A stretch of DNA of 64,000 nt from Aporrectodea caliginosa (taxonomy: Eukaryota; Annelida; Clitellata; Crassiclitellata; Lumbricidae): assembly GCA_020284085.1 (NCBI GenBank), contig JACEVL010000210.1, positions 457,001 through 521,000 of the forward strand. Direction: 5' to 3'. Under the pieces are notes generated by a model. The model was not told the origin of the DNA, searched no databases, and was given only the letters and a program-made list of their open reading frames with translations. Shown here one piece after another: positions 44,355 through 54,233 of this stretch (position 1 is the first letter of the stretch; each line of letters begins with the position of its first letter). Both the position numbers and the translations under genes were made by a program.

Positions 44355-45230
44355 AGTGCGTCATAGTTTATGGTTAGACTAGAGAGTGACATGGGGAGAC
44401 AATCTCGTCCCCATCCCCACCCCGCACCAAGTTAGTCGTCCCCATCCCCACCCCATCCCCGAAAGGTTTGTCCCCATCCCCGCCCCATCGCCGCAGGTTT
44501 GCTCCCCATCCCCACCCCATCCCCGCAGGTTTGCTCCCCATCCCCACCCCATTCCCGCAGGACGACATCACATTCTCCGCAAAAAGTTTACACAAATTCA
44601 AATTAAAAAATAACAGTTTTTAGCTTACAAAACTATTTGTATTGTTGACTGCATTAGTCTGTTATTATCTTATGGACAGTTTGCATTAACCAAGTCCTGA
44701 CTATTTCTGACTAGTAGGCTTCAGAAACTAATAAACTCTCCTTATCAGTTCTCAAGTTCTCAACATCACCCGGGTTTATTGCCGGCTCATTCCCCATTAC
44801 CGCGGTATTACCGCGAGAGTAAACCCCATTACCGCGGTATTGCCGCAATTTATGTCCCCATTACCGCGGTATTACCGCAATTGTTGTCCCCATTACCGCG
44901 GGATTTACCGCGGTTACCGCGGTTTCCCCGCGGGGAAATTCCCCATGTCACTCTCTAGGTTAGACCGCGGGATTGTCAATCGAGAGATCCGGAGTTCAAA
45001 TTCCCGACAAGTCATAACTTGTTTCGATGTTTTGACTCCATTTGCCTCCCTTGCAAACCATCTATGATGAGTACAAGGAACTTGATACTGTCAGTGGCAA
45101 GATAATTTTGTGGATGAGGGTTGACCATCCGCCGTCATATGCAAAGGCTACGAAAATGAAGTCGATAACACTTCGTATCCATGACTTCCTCTCGGGACTA
45201 TCAAGTATCTTCTCTTCTTCTGCTAATAGT
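44355..45230 (+). repeat. tRNA-derived SINE (family A) split by a hAT element
   Basis: The tRNA-like head is broken after GTTAGAC (44379) and resumes at 44966 with CGCGGGATTGTCAATCGAG and the B-box GGAGTTCAAATTCC. The body continues to about 45200. Joining across the insert gives the head order seen at 58325-58370. Confidence 0.75.
44380..44957. mobile_element. hAT-type non-autonomous element, perfect TIRs and 8 bp duplication
   Basis: Perfect 18 bp inverted ends TAGAGAGTGACATGGGGA, flanked by a perfect 8 bp duplication GGTTAGAC (44372-44379, 44958-44965): the hAT signature. The left subterminal part is a CCCCATCCCCACCCCATC array with a GCAGGTTTGCTC linker (44407-44562). The right one is a CCCCATTACCGCGGTATTAC array (44793-44935). 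No transposase is encoded in its 578 bp. Confidence 0.9.
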
Positions 45231-45257
45231 AATGAACCGGTTACAAAATCTTCTTAC

Positions 45258-45386
45258 TTCTTGTCACTGTTAATTGTGTGTAACCTCCTTTCGCTTCGAC
45301 ACCCACGTAAAAATTGTTAGTTGTGCATCTGTAAATTCTTCCACCAAGGTCATCCTCCGGTAGAGCATAAGCAAAGTGAAGATCGC
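45258..45386 (-). CDS. L1/neuroglian-type adhesion molecule, exon encoding end of Ig2
   Basis: Acceptor TGCGTTTCTTTTAG just upstream (minus strand), donor A|GTAAGA at the end; 129 bp. It codes GDLHFAYALPEDDLGG, RIYRCTTNNFYVG and YTQLTVTR: the last strands of an Ig domain, with the cysteine of YRC closing the disulfide. The wording (GDLyFaxVLpeD ... Y.C) is that of L1-CAM/neurofascin/neuroglian Ig2. It joins in phase with the exon at 46163-46536: a G left by that exon plus GC here makes the glycine of ENGD. These receptors act in axon growth and cell contact at the plasma membrane. Ig3 onward should lie at lower coordinates on this strand but was not found before 40 kb. Confidence 0.75.
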
Positions 45387-46162
45387 CTAAAAGAAACGCA
45401 GAATGTAATATGACTGAAAATGTCAACATCGAGGGACCCCTACAAGTATGTTGGATGTTGCTCGTTTGAGGCTGACATCGGTATGAGAGAGAATAATAAT
45501 TTTTTTCGAAGTCAAATTACAGGCATAAATTTTCGCAAACTCAGCTCCATGCTGCGCAATTAATGTACATAGAAAAAGTGATACTTTGTGAGGTCCGCAT
45601 CGTATTGCTAAACTGTAGCGTTATTGATCTTCATTTATGTATTTAAGCAATGCATTTGTTAAACCAGATTAATTGTTTTTGCTTATTTGCAGCCAATATG
45701 TTTTTACTGAATATTTTCTTATCTGGTTTTCTGTTTAATTATTTTTGTGCTTCTCAAAATTACTGATGTTCGTAGTAAAACTTTAAAAATCAGTCGATCA
45801 GTTAATCCGTGCACACGATCCAGTTTAAATACAGCTAAATTAGTAAGGGATCAGCCCTCGTGAATAAACTGGTGCTTTGCGCTTAGCTTTACATGTAGAG
45901 TAGCACTGTAGAAATTTGGAGCTAACGATTACGATTTAAGGGATCAGAAGAAATTCTAGAAAACAGTCATATGGACACAAACATGGGCTTACTGGAATCA
46001 CTTTCCGACATATAAGTTGTGATAAATCTTAGAACGTATTTAGTTACATATGGCGGAGCACACCATTAAAATAATATGACCATATTCCGAGAACGCTCTC
46101 AGTGGTCTCAAAATAGATTCAATGTTATCAGTTCAAGCTATGAACAGCCAAGTTGGCGTTAC
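45387..46162 (-). other. Intron of the L1-type gene, with a LINE-type end
   Basis: 776 bp bounded by GTAACG (donor side, 46162) and TTTTAG (acceptor side, 45387). Inside, 45857-45935 on the plus strand is a solo LINE end (GTAGCACTGTAGAAATTTGG + ACGATTACG). Confidence 0.7.
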
Positions 46163-46536
46163 CATTCTCAGCGATTTGAATCCGTTTTGAAGGCTGGAGT
46201 GGAATTGCAGTTTTATCCCCAGTATCATTGACCATCTCCCAACCATACGTAGGCTTCGGAAAACTGCTCGGTGGATCGCATTTAATGTGAAGTGGCTTTC
46301 CCTCTTGAACGGTTTTATTAAGAACATCAGTGGTATTTCTCGTAGTGGAGTCAAGAAATGCCCTTTGCAAATGTGCCATTTCTGAGAGAACTGTGCCGTA
46401 TTCATTCCAAGCAAAACACTGGTAGAAGCCTTCGTCCATCGATGAGGCATTTTGTATTGTTATTGTACCATCTGGGACTCTCTGGATATTTTGAAGAGTT
46501 TGATTTAATTTAATGCCATTCTTCCTCCATTCATAT
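46163..46536 (-). CDS. L1/neuroglian-type adhesion molecule, exon spanning Ig1-Ig2
   Basis: 374 bp exon with acceptor TTATTTTTGGCAG and donor G|GTAACG. It codes YEWRKNGIKLNQ ... GTITIQNASSMDEGFYQCFA + WNEYGTVLS (C-terminal half of an Ig domain with the DxGxYxC core), a linker with LQRAFLDS, then VQEGKPLHIKCDPPSSFPKP + TYGWEM (N-terminal half of the next Ig). The 'CxPPxxxPxPxxxW' start of Ig2 is a signature of the L1 family. Two NxT/S glycosylation sites lie in the first Ig and linker. Phase 2 at entry and phase 1 at exit; both splices fit. The 5' exons (signal peptide, first half of Ig1) must lie above 46537, between here and the divergent RNF213-like gene, or even inside that gene's introns. 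Confidence 0.8.
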
Positions 46537-46594
46537 CTGCCAAAAATAATTAACAAATCACGTCAGATGAAAGGTGAAAATGAGCAGTCTCTTA

Positions 46595-46855
46595 AGCTAG
46601 CCCTGAGGCAGACATGGGTATGAAGTTTTAGCGACTTCGTTTTCTTAAAACCTCGACATATGAAGGCGTGTGGCCAGTCCTCTCCCTCGCCGTCTAATCT
46701 CCCACCGTCACTGTACGGTCAGTGTACTCATTATAGCTGAGTTGGTCGGAAGCGCAGATGGAGCAGGAAGCTCGAACCAAATGTCTACCCTGACGAGGAT
46801 TTGAACTCCCGAACTCTCGATTTACAACAGTCCAGCACACTAACCACTACATTAT
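46595..46855 (-). repeat. tRNA-derived SINE (family A)
   Basis: Minus strand: TGTGCTGGACTGTTGTAAATC, B-box GGGAGTTCAAATCC (complement of 46798-46811), the TACACTGACCGTACAG body, and a 3' part ending GGCTAGCTTAAGAGACTGCTC. It lies in the next intron upstream of the Ig exon. Confidence 0.8.
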
Positions 46856-47699
46856 CATGTAGCCTAAGAATTAAAATGCGTTTTGTTCCACTGTTACTTT
46901 TCAGTTGTTGACAGAGTAAAATAAATTTTAATGGTCCTTGAGAAAGTAAAGGTATAGAGATTGATGAAAACCAGCTGAGGTCTTGACTGGAATTCACTCG
47001 AATAAAGAATGCATGGAAGAAAATAGGAAGAGACTGCAGACCAACTTTTTTGGCCACTGTGCTAGTCCCCGCTGAATGAGGGAACTGCGTCCTGCCTAAG
47101 TCGACAGCTGTTTACAAAGCCCACATCCTGTCAACTAATTATAATTATTATTGCTGGTAAGCATTTGACTTTGGCGAAATGTGGAACGTGTCACACGTAC
47201 TTTTACATCAATCTAATCCTGTCTTGCATTACTCTCTGCTGGTAGTATTCAATCTAGAGCAAAAACACGTCGTGACGTCCGTATAACATTGTGCTCTCAC
47301 CACCCGAAACGTCACTCCGTCCTACCCCCGTTCATTCTTTGCATCTATTCATTTCCCCTTTTTCGTTTCCATTTCCACCATATCAACATTACTGAAGACA
47401 CACTGGGCCACAATTCCACACAAAAACCAGCCAAACCTAAACTGACAATCTTTTCTAGATTTGTTTTGTCCACAGATGGCATGATAAACACGCCGTCGTT
47501 ACGTTCTACTGAATAACCATTTGGGTCGTTCCGAGAAATAGCCTATGCGTAGTCGACTACGTATGCACGCATAGAGCAACGAAAATTACAAACACCACTA
47601 ACAACTCCATTTAGTTGCCATTTTCAAACAGCATTCAAACGCTTTAAATCATGCGCAATGTAGCGTGCTTACATAAATACCTATATACATAAAACATGC
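46856..47699. other. No recognisable feature
   Basis: No matched repeat or splice-flanked coding block. The plus-strand frame 47289-47516 has no domain signature. Confidence 0.35.
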
Positions 47700-47850
47700 A
47701 AAATGTATATATATATATTACATGTATATATAACCTTACATACACACATACACACATGCATGCATACATACATATATAATATATACACGCATACATGCAT
47801 GCATACCCACGCATACATGAATACATACACACATGTCATACATGTATAAT
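47700..47850. repeat. ATGC/ATAC-rich microsatellite
   Basis: Imperfect CATACATA, TGCATGCATACA and TATATA runs. Confidence 0.85.
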
Positions 47851-47853
47851 ATA

Positions 47854-48414
47854 CACTGTGCCGGGGAAAAAAGGATCCCTGTTGGTAATATGAAAATAAC
47901 TAGTAAATATTCATCGTCTTTGAAATTCCAAAACCGCCATAATAATTTATTATTGGCTAATACTGGTGAAAAATAAAAGTTTCTGTCATCCAATAATGAC
48001 GTCATACTGACGTCATTTGAATCAACATTCAAGTGTTAAGGATGACACAAAAAGTTCCCTAAAAATGTCAATATAATTTTAACGCGTTATCGATCAATTA
48101 TAAATTTTGGTTTGAGTTTATTTTTATATTTGAATAATATTAAGTGGCAAGGCATGTTCAAAGTGTCCGCATTCTGCCTCAATACAAGCATCAAGAAGCG
48201 CTCGTCATTGGCCACTGGCAGCATCGATAATAGGCTGATCAAATTCCGCTCACGTCATTATGACGTCATTATTGGATGAAAAGAACTTTTTTTTTAGCCA
48301 GTATAAGCCAATTATGTTAGGATTAAAACGGGTATGGAATTTAAAAAATCGATAAATATTTACTAGTTATTTTCATATAACCAATAAGCGGTCCCTTTTT
48401 TCGCGGACACAGTG
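47854..48414. mobile_element. Long-TIR non-autonomous element
   Basis: Arms of ~150 bp: the left starts CACTGTGCCGGGGAAAAAAG and includes ATGAAAATAACTAGTAAATA and CATCCAATAATGACGTCAT. The right arm is its reverse complement with ~20% differences, ending CACAGTG (48414). TA lies before the left end and TTA after the right one, so a TA target (Tc1/mariner type) is possible but not proven. Confidence 0.75.
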
Positions 48415-48559
48415 TTACAGTACATTGTATATGTGCATACATGAAGGGAACGTGCTTTGTTTAACGAGAAAGAAACTGCGTGATTGCGATAACTGTTTCA
48501 AAGCTCTGCATCAAACTATCGGGCTTTTTAAAGAGGAGTTTGTCAGTGTTATTTCAGTT

Positions 48560-49230
48560 ATGGTTTTTCAGTTACAGTTACAGTTACCTAATTTATAATT
48601 TTCAGTTACAGTTATAGTACAGTTAACCCTCGGGCTACCAAGGGGGGGGGTGGTTGCCACCCCCCTAGGTTGTTTTCATCTCAAACGTTTTCCGTATGGA
48701 ATAAAAATTTGACCTTTTAGGTAGCTGTAGGGGGTTCATTTACACATGTTTTGAGGTAAAATGTGAGATGATATCTCTCACCGTTCAAAAGTTAAACCCA
48801 ATATACCCGAGGTACCAGAGGGGGGGTGGATACCACCCCCCACTAGATTTTCAACTATATCTTATCCGTCATTTAATATTAAGAGACACAAATTATACCA
48901 TTCTATAGAGGAAATGTGGTCACTGAGTTGACCTGAGAAAACCGGAAGTGCTCAAAATAAATAATAATACGCGTAATATGCGTGAAAAATGGCTGAATGG
49001 AAGCACTCCCCCTTAGTTTTTTGTCTGTAGCGTATTAATTTGTCTTCCTGGAAGAGAAACAAAGATACCATTCTTTAGAGGGAATGTAGGGCTTCATTTG
49101 CATACCTACATCTTTGTCTTTTGAATACCGGAAGTGATCAAAATAAATAATAATACGCGTAATCTGTGTGAAAATGGCTGAATACAGCTTTACAACGTAA
49201 ACCGATATATATATGTATGGATATATATAG
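48560..49230 (+). repeat. Tandem ~190 bp duplications with G8/C7 hairpins
   Basis: GGGGGGGTGGTTGCCACCCCCC (48643-48665) and GGGGGGGTGGATACCACCCCCC (48820-48841) are hairpins in repeated flanks. A later pair, ACCGGAAGTGCTCAAAATAA at 48939 and ACCGGAAGTGATCAAAATAA at 49126, is followed by ATAATACGCGTAATnTGyGTG in both. At least two tandem duplications are superposed. Confidence 0.7.
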
Positions 49231-49680
49231 TATAAATATAAACATGCCTTCTGTGCTTTCAAGCATGAAGCAGTTGAGTACACAGAAACGCAGACGCCTG
49301 TCTTCTCTACCTTTACAAAGTCACCTGTCTCTACTTGCTCATCAAATCCAATGTAATTCGATTTGATGAGGAAGTAGAAAGTGTAATAACTTACAAAGAG
49401 AATTTTTATCGACTTTGGGCCTTTTTTAGATTAGAAGAGGATATACTGTGCAACATCTCAGTCACATAGTCTGATCAAGAACTAACTGCATGTGCGACTG
49501 TTTTAGCCATGTCTTGAGTGTGTTGTGATGAAATACCCTGAACCAAGACCTATGAGTAGAAGTTACATGTGAAGTCATAGTGAACAAGTTACCGATATGC
49601 ACACCAAGCATTTTAAATTTATCTGATAGCAGGATTATGTCTTCTTAAGGCAGTGGATGAATGTAGAGAGAGACTCCATA
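49231..49680. other. No recognisable feature
   Basis: Includes a small inverted pair around 49338-49375 (CATCAAATC...GATTTGATGAG). No gene or known repeat. Confidence 0.35.
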
Positions 49681-49682
49681 TG

Positions 49683-49760
49683 CGGGTAATTGTAATTGTA
49701 ATCGAACATTTATGAAGCACCTCTTGCATACCAGAATAAATCAGAGGCGCTGTCTTTACT
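49683..49760 (-). mobile_element. Solo LINE 3' end
   Basis: Minus strand reads GCGCCTCTGATTTATTC ... GAGGTGCTTCATAAATGTTC + GATTACAATTACAATTAC. Confidence 0.65.
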
Positions 49761-49805
49761 AACCTATATGATGTTAAATGTCAAACCTAGACTATAAGCA
49801 TTTAG

Positions 49806-50180
49806 CAAAAGAGTGCACAGCGTAACGACGAGTTGGCAGTGGCAGGCCCACGGACAAGTGTTCAGGGGGCCAAAATTAGGTCTGAAAATGTGTTGACGTT
49901 AAAGAAATCAGGTAAAAATAGAAAAATAGTAAAAAAAGTAAGTTTTAAGGCTGGGGGCGCGGGCAAGGGGAGGCGCAAAATGATATTTGACAAGGTTTTT
50001 GTTGGAAAACAGAGGGAAAAGAAAAAAAAAGGTCATCAGAAATTTTGGCGGAAGTGAGAAAAAATTTTCAGGAAAGTCTTGCCCCCGGGCGCACGAACCC
50101 CTAGTTACGCCACTGAAAGAGTGCACAGTAAACTAGAAGAGTTGCCAATGGCAGGCCCACGGACAAGTGTTCAGCCTACC
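49806..50180 (+). repeat. Insert flanked by a ~60 bp direct repeat
   Basis: AAAGAGTGCACAGCGTAACG ... CCCACGGACAAGTGTTCAG (49808-49866) and AAAGAGTGCACAGTAAACTA ... CCCACGGACAAGTGTTCAG (50117-50175) bracket an insert whose right end is CCCCTAGTTACGCCACTG. Transposon ends reading AGTGGCGTAACTAG are common in invertebrates. Such a long flanking repeat is too large for an ordinary target duplication. Confidence 0.65.
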
Positions 50181-50870
50181 AATGGGATGTCGTTGACAGA
50201 TGGCATGGATGTTCAGTGTCTCTGGACCAAATTGTGTCGATGGCGGTGGATAGACAACAGATTGAAGTGCCAACAGTGACTAACGGTTGAGGTTCCTCCA
50301 AAGACTGACATAGATGAAAATACCTGGCTTCTTGTGGCGTATGCAGTCCTTAGATTCCAAACCCAAGGTCACTTCAGGAATCCCATCTTTGCTCATCCAG
50401 TCACGTAGGCCATGACGACTTGCGAACAAGGCAACATCAAAACTTACAAGATCCACGGCAGAAACGACGGACAAGTCTGATGCACTAACTTGGCACCAGC
50501 AAACTCCAGCATGTTGAAAAATTACTGAACAGGTTCTGTGTTTTGACAAAATTATCTGACAAAATGACACAGAAATTGAATAGCAACTGACTTCGCCAGT
50601 GACTTGCACAGAAGTAGCTACTAGCAACCCAGAATCATTTGTTTCCACGTCTGCTATGGAGGCTTGAATATGGTTTATGTGGCAGTAATGCTTGTTTTGG
50701 GGTGCCTTGAGCAGAAATATTTTTAAACAGTTTTAGTCTTTTCTGTCGGGCTATTAATTTATAAATGCTCCTGTGTTTAAAGGCTTCTATCAATTTTGTA
50801 AAGCGGTTATTAATTTTGCAATATTGTTGATTTTATCAGTGCAATTTCGTAATTTATGTTTCGTTTTCAG
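50181..50870. other. Upstream intron or flank of the RNF213-like gene
   Basis: Ends in the pyrimidine-rich acceptor TTATGTTTCGTTTTCAG. A 122-codon minus-strand frame (50280-50648) has no family match that I can recall and no splice support. The exon(s) carrying the gene's start codon were not identified here. Confidence 0.4.
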
Positions 50871-51604
50871 GGAAAAAGATAGCAAAGTCTGCTTCCAGCG
50901 AAAACGTTGACAAAACTGGTGGGACATCAGTCGCAACTGGTGCTCAAGCCAGTAAGTCTCTAGATGATTTGGGAAGATCAAAGGCTGACGGAAATGCGCC
51001 GGCTGAAGTAAAGAATGTTCCAGAAAATTCATCCAAGAATAACAGTGAAGAAATAGAAAGTCCAAGGGAGGTGGCCATGGATATGGGAGAAGAAGATGAA
51101 TCGTTGAGCAGAGCTGATGGTGACACTGCTGCTCTTGATAAAAATCCTAATGCGGTCGGTTCAGAAGGTTGCACAGACAACCGTCCATCGGCAGATCGCC
51201 AATCAGAGACATTTAAATCGGAAAAAACTCTTGTGATATCAGGAAGTGGAAATGTTGGTCAACAGAAGCAAACTAATATGCCTGATGATGACCAGACCAC
51301 CAGCTCCTTAGGTGACGTGGCTGGTGTGATGAAACAGGCACCGAGTAAGAACCCGGAGTCTGCTTCACCGAGCGTTGGCAGTCCCTTGACGAAACGAAGA
51401 AATCTATCAACGTCAGAATCAGAAACTAAGTTGGATGATGATCAAAACAAAAGCGCTTCATATGCAGCTGCTGTCAAAGAAAAACAGACGATTCAGAATC
51501 AAGCAAACAGTGGGGAAAAGGATTCTGATAGAAGTAAAAGCAATGACAACCAACAGAGTGCCAGTGATGCAACGACTACTGTCATTACAGCTGATGGAAA
51601 AGCA
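50871..51604 (+). CDS. RNF213: RNF213-like gene, low-complexity N-terminal exon
   Basis: 734 bp exon: acceptor TTTCGTTTTCAG, donor GCA|GTGAGT; it enters with two spare bases and leaves in phase 0. The 244 codons are rich in Ser, Asp, Glu, Lys, Asn and Gln with no domain, so probably disordered. Examples: SSKNNSEEIESPREVAMDMG and SPSVGSPLTKRRNLSTSESE (possible phosphorylation and nuclear-type basic patch). It is placed in the gene because the next exons splice on in frame (ADGKA then TKQSVRVLL). RNF213 proteins have a similar long flexible N-terminus before the CBM20 domain. Entry in mid-codon shows at least one exon upstream. Confidence 0.65.
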
Positions 51605-52017
51605 GTGAGTTAATACATTGGTTAATAAAATTCTATGTGGATTATGAATTGAAAGGTTTTTGTGTTTAGGCTTATTTTGACCTTTTTTAAGCATTTATCT
51701 TTCGTAACTCAGCGTTTGGAAATGATTAAACTGCGTATCATTATTTTTATCTCGCAGTTGCAAGTAGGCCTACATTTGAAACATGTTTGTTTTAATTTTG
51801 AATTATCCATTACTGTTTTTAAGAGTGAAAGGATAAAGATTAAATGTTTAAAATAGGGAAGATATTTAAACTAGCCTTAGGTTGATGGATCATATGGCAG
51901 ACATTGGAACATTTGGAATGGTTCTGTCGCAGATTGTTTTAATCGTTCTTTGTTGGTTTTATTTGTTTTTGGTATGAAATGAACTGAAATGACTGCTTGT
52001 TGCTTGTTGTCATGCAG

Positions 52018-52106
52018 ACGAAACAGTCAGTCCGTGTATTGCTACCTAAAAACGAGCGAGACGAGAGCAACGAATATGCAGCACAATCAAGAAAACCGTC
52101 TAAAGG
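52018..52106 (+). CDS. RNF213: RNF213-like gene, short linker exon
   Basis: Acceptor TTGTTGTCATGCAG; donor AAAGG|GTATGA. It encodes TKQSVRVLLPKNERDESNEY and a basic end, entering in phase 0 and leaving two bases that combine with the first base of the next exon (glycine). No domain of its own. Confidence 0.65.
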
Positions 52107-52439
52107 GTATGACCTATTTAACATGCAAAGTTGTCAATGATGCCTCCCCTTCCTGAAATGTTTGATTCCAGACTTGAAGTTTAACTTTTTAAATTGTTAA
52201 TGCTGTGTATTTTTAACCATCATGCTATAGCCCACAATTCTATAAGTACTGTACACTTTATATCATACAAGCTTTCTTGACTTTACCTCAGTTTCATCCT
52301 GGAAGCTTTGATGATTATGCTGATTTATGTGATACAGTTTTTGTTTAATGCTGAAAAGCACCATTTGCTCTGAGTCAGGTGCTCTGTTTAATTACATTAT
52401 GTCTTTCTCAGAGCATATTGAGACCGCTTGCAGATTGTT

Positions 52440-52600
52440 CACGTTTGTATACAAGATGACTTGTATACAAGATATCTTGTATGCAAGATATCTTGTATAC
52501 TAGTCTTTATTGTTGGGGACTTTCACACTGGGAGCGCCTCTGATTGGTGTGCACTGTGAGAAGCACTTTATAAATCTTTAAATACAGTACAGTACAATCT
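52440..52600 (+). repeat. TATAC palindrome and LINE 3' end
   Basis: 52449-52501 alternates CTTGTATACAAGATATCTTG in both orientations, a run of nested palindromes. 52528-52595 is a solo LINE end (CTGGGAGCGCCTCTGATTGG ... AAGCACTTTATAAATC, tail ACAGTACAGTAC). Both lie in the intron. Confidence 0.7.
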
Positions 52601-52987
52601 GTAGCATGTGACTTTATGAACACTTTATTACGCCACAGAGGCAGAACAATAACTAAACGATACAAAAAGGTAGATGAGAAATTGGTTTCACTATCTGATG
52701 CTTTAGTTTCTAGTTGATTTGATTATTGTAACTGGCTTTAAGCCCTTTACTAACGAGCTGCACAGGTTTCCATACATTTTAGTACGTGTTCGTTGTTAAA
52801 GGGTTAAACAGCATAAGAAAAATAATTTGTACAAACCACAAATGCTTCTAAAATTCTTGACTTGGGCTATAGCAAAAACCAGTAAAAAAAAATTTGTTTT
52901 AAGATGTTTCTAGTCGACTTGTTGCAAATTGCTTGCATTTTTGTAAGCAGATTAAATTAATGTCTGATAAATGCATTGCTTTTTTAG

Positions 52988-53161
52988 TCCTTCAAGAGGT
53001 CAGACATATCCAAACAAAGTCATGGTTCATTTCCACGTGGTTGTCTCCAAAGAAGAGTTTAGCACTTACAAGCGCAGCCAAGGAGACAAAGTGGTCATGA
53101 TCTTTGGACTTAACGAGTTGGGTGGATGGAAAGACGCTCACCGGGTTATGAAAGAAGAAAA
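52988..53161 (+). CDS. RNF213: RNF213-like gene, start of CBM20 domain
   Basis: Acceptor TTGCTTTTTTAG; donor AAAA|GTAGGA. It encodes KVMVHFHVVVSKEEF ... GDKVVMIFGLNELGGW, the first strands of a starch-binding (CBM20) domain, with the invariant G-x-x-x-LG-x-W. RNF213 is an E3 ubiquitin ligase with a dynein-like AAA core, linked to lipid droplets and antimicrobial defence; CBM20 sits in its N-terminal arm. Phases fit exons on both sides (codon AA|G with the next exon). Confidence 0.75.
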
Positions 53162-53269
53162 GTAGGAAGTTATTTTTTCATGGCAAAGTTGATTTACAGT
53201 TTTTACGAGAGGGTGTGCAATAATCTAATTCAGGTGATTGCCATTTATTACATAGGGAACAGTTAATAC

Positions 53270-53410
53270 ATATACAGTCATGGGCGCAACCACAGTCCAG
53301 AAGTTGGGGGGACCTACTAGAATGTCTGAGTGGAAGGAATTGTGAGTGCCGAAGGCGCGACGCTGCGATTGCCGAAGGCAAGAGGCCCGTAACGACTAGG
53401 GGGTATGGGG
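53270..53410 (-). repeat. Possible transposon end
   Basis: On the minus strand, CCCCCCAACTTCTGGACTGTG + GTTGCGCCCATGACTG resembles the outer ends of invertebrate elements. A direct GTGCCGAAGGCGCGACGC / GATTGCCGAAGGCAAGAG motif pair lies inside. In the intron. Confidence 0.35.
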
Positions 53411-53655
53411 AAAGCCGACGCAATTCTGAGCATTTGACACAAATGCTCACCAAATGGAGTGCATTTAGGGCTCTTGTTTACCTAAAAAAATTTATACATA
53501 TGAAGGAGTATCGTAATCACAGCAGTTTGCCGATGAAGCTGATTATGTGATTATGAAGGGAGATTGAGTTTAGGTGTTGAATGGTATAAAGTTTGTAAGT
53601 ACCTTTCGAGGATTTGGGGATGAAATTAAGAGCAGATATGAGGAAGGGCCTTCAG

Positions 53656-53745
53656 TGGAGACAGAGACAGAGACAGACAGACAGACAGACAGACAGAGAG
53701 AGAGAGAGAGAGAAGGAAGGAGACAGACAGACAGACAGACAGACC
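53656..53745 (+). repeat. (AGAC)n/(AG)n microsatellite
   Basis: AGACAGACAGAC on either side of an AGAGAGAG core. Confidence 0.95.
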
Positions 53746-54024
53746 ATACAGATAATGGATGTGATAGTTGGGTCAAAGATATCAAGTGTCAAGGCAGTCA
53801 CTTTTACCAGCAGGAGTTACGCTTTTAATGTTTGTAAAGTTCTTTCAGTACTTAATAATTGTTAATGGTAATGGTAATTCACACTGTATATCAGCCTTGA
53901 GACAAACTCAGTGAAACATTCTGAGCACAGGTTGATGCTATTTCTACTTTGATATAACATTAATGATGGAACTATAGATAGACATAGCGAGATAAATAAT
54001 AATAATATATCCTCAATATTTTAG

Positions 54025-54233
54025 GGCCATAAATGACAACAACTTTCTTATGATGCTTGATGTTGAAATTGACAAATATCTGGTGACTACGGGACGTTGT
54101 GTTCAGTACAAATATGCCATTCTTCATGGTGCTGACAACAAACCGGAGTTTGAACTTGTGCCCAAAAAGTCAAAAGCAAACATTGTAAATCGCCAGTTGA
54201 AGATTCCTTCTTCTGAGATGTCTCGGTGCACGG
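54025..54233 (+). CDS. RNF213: RNF213-like gene, second half of CBM20
   Basis: Acceptor CTCAATATTTTAG; donor ACGG|GTAAGG. It encodes FLMMLDVEIDKYLVTTGRCV + QYKYAIL ... FELVPKKSKANIV, the remaining strands of CBM20 including the aromatic Q-Y-K-Y-A core strand, then a linker IPSSEMSRCTG. Enters after one base, leaves one base (completing GAA or GGA in the next exon). Confidence 0.75.

Noticed and set aside
50280..50648. 122-codon minus-strand frame next to the RNF213-like gene
   Set aside because: No recognisable domain, no splice sites in register and no Ig-like signature that would tie it to the L1-type gene.
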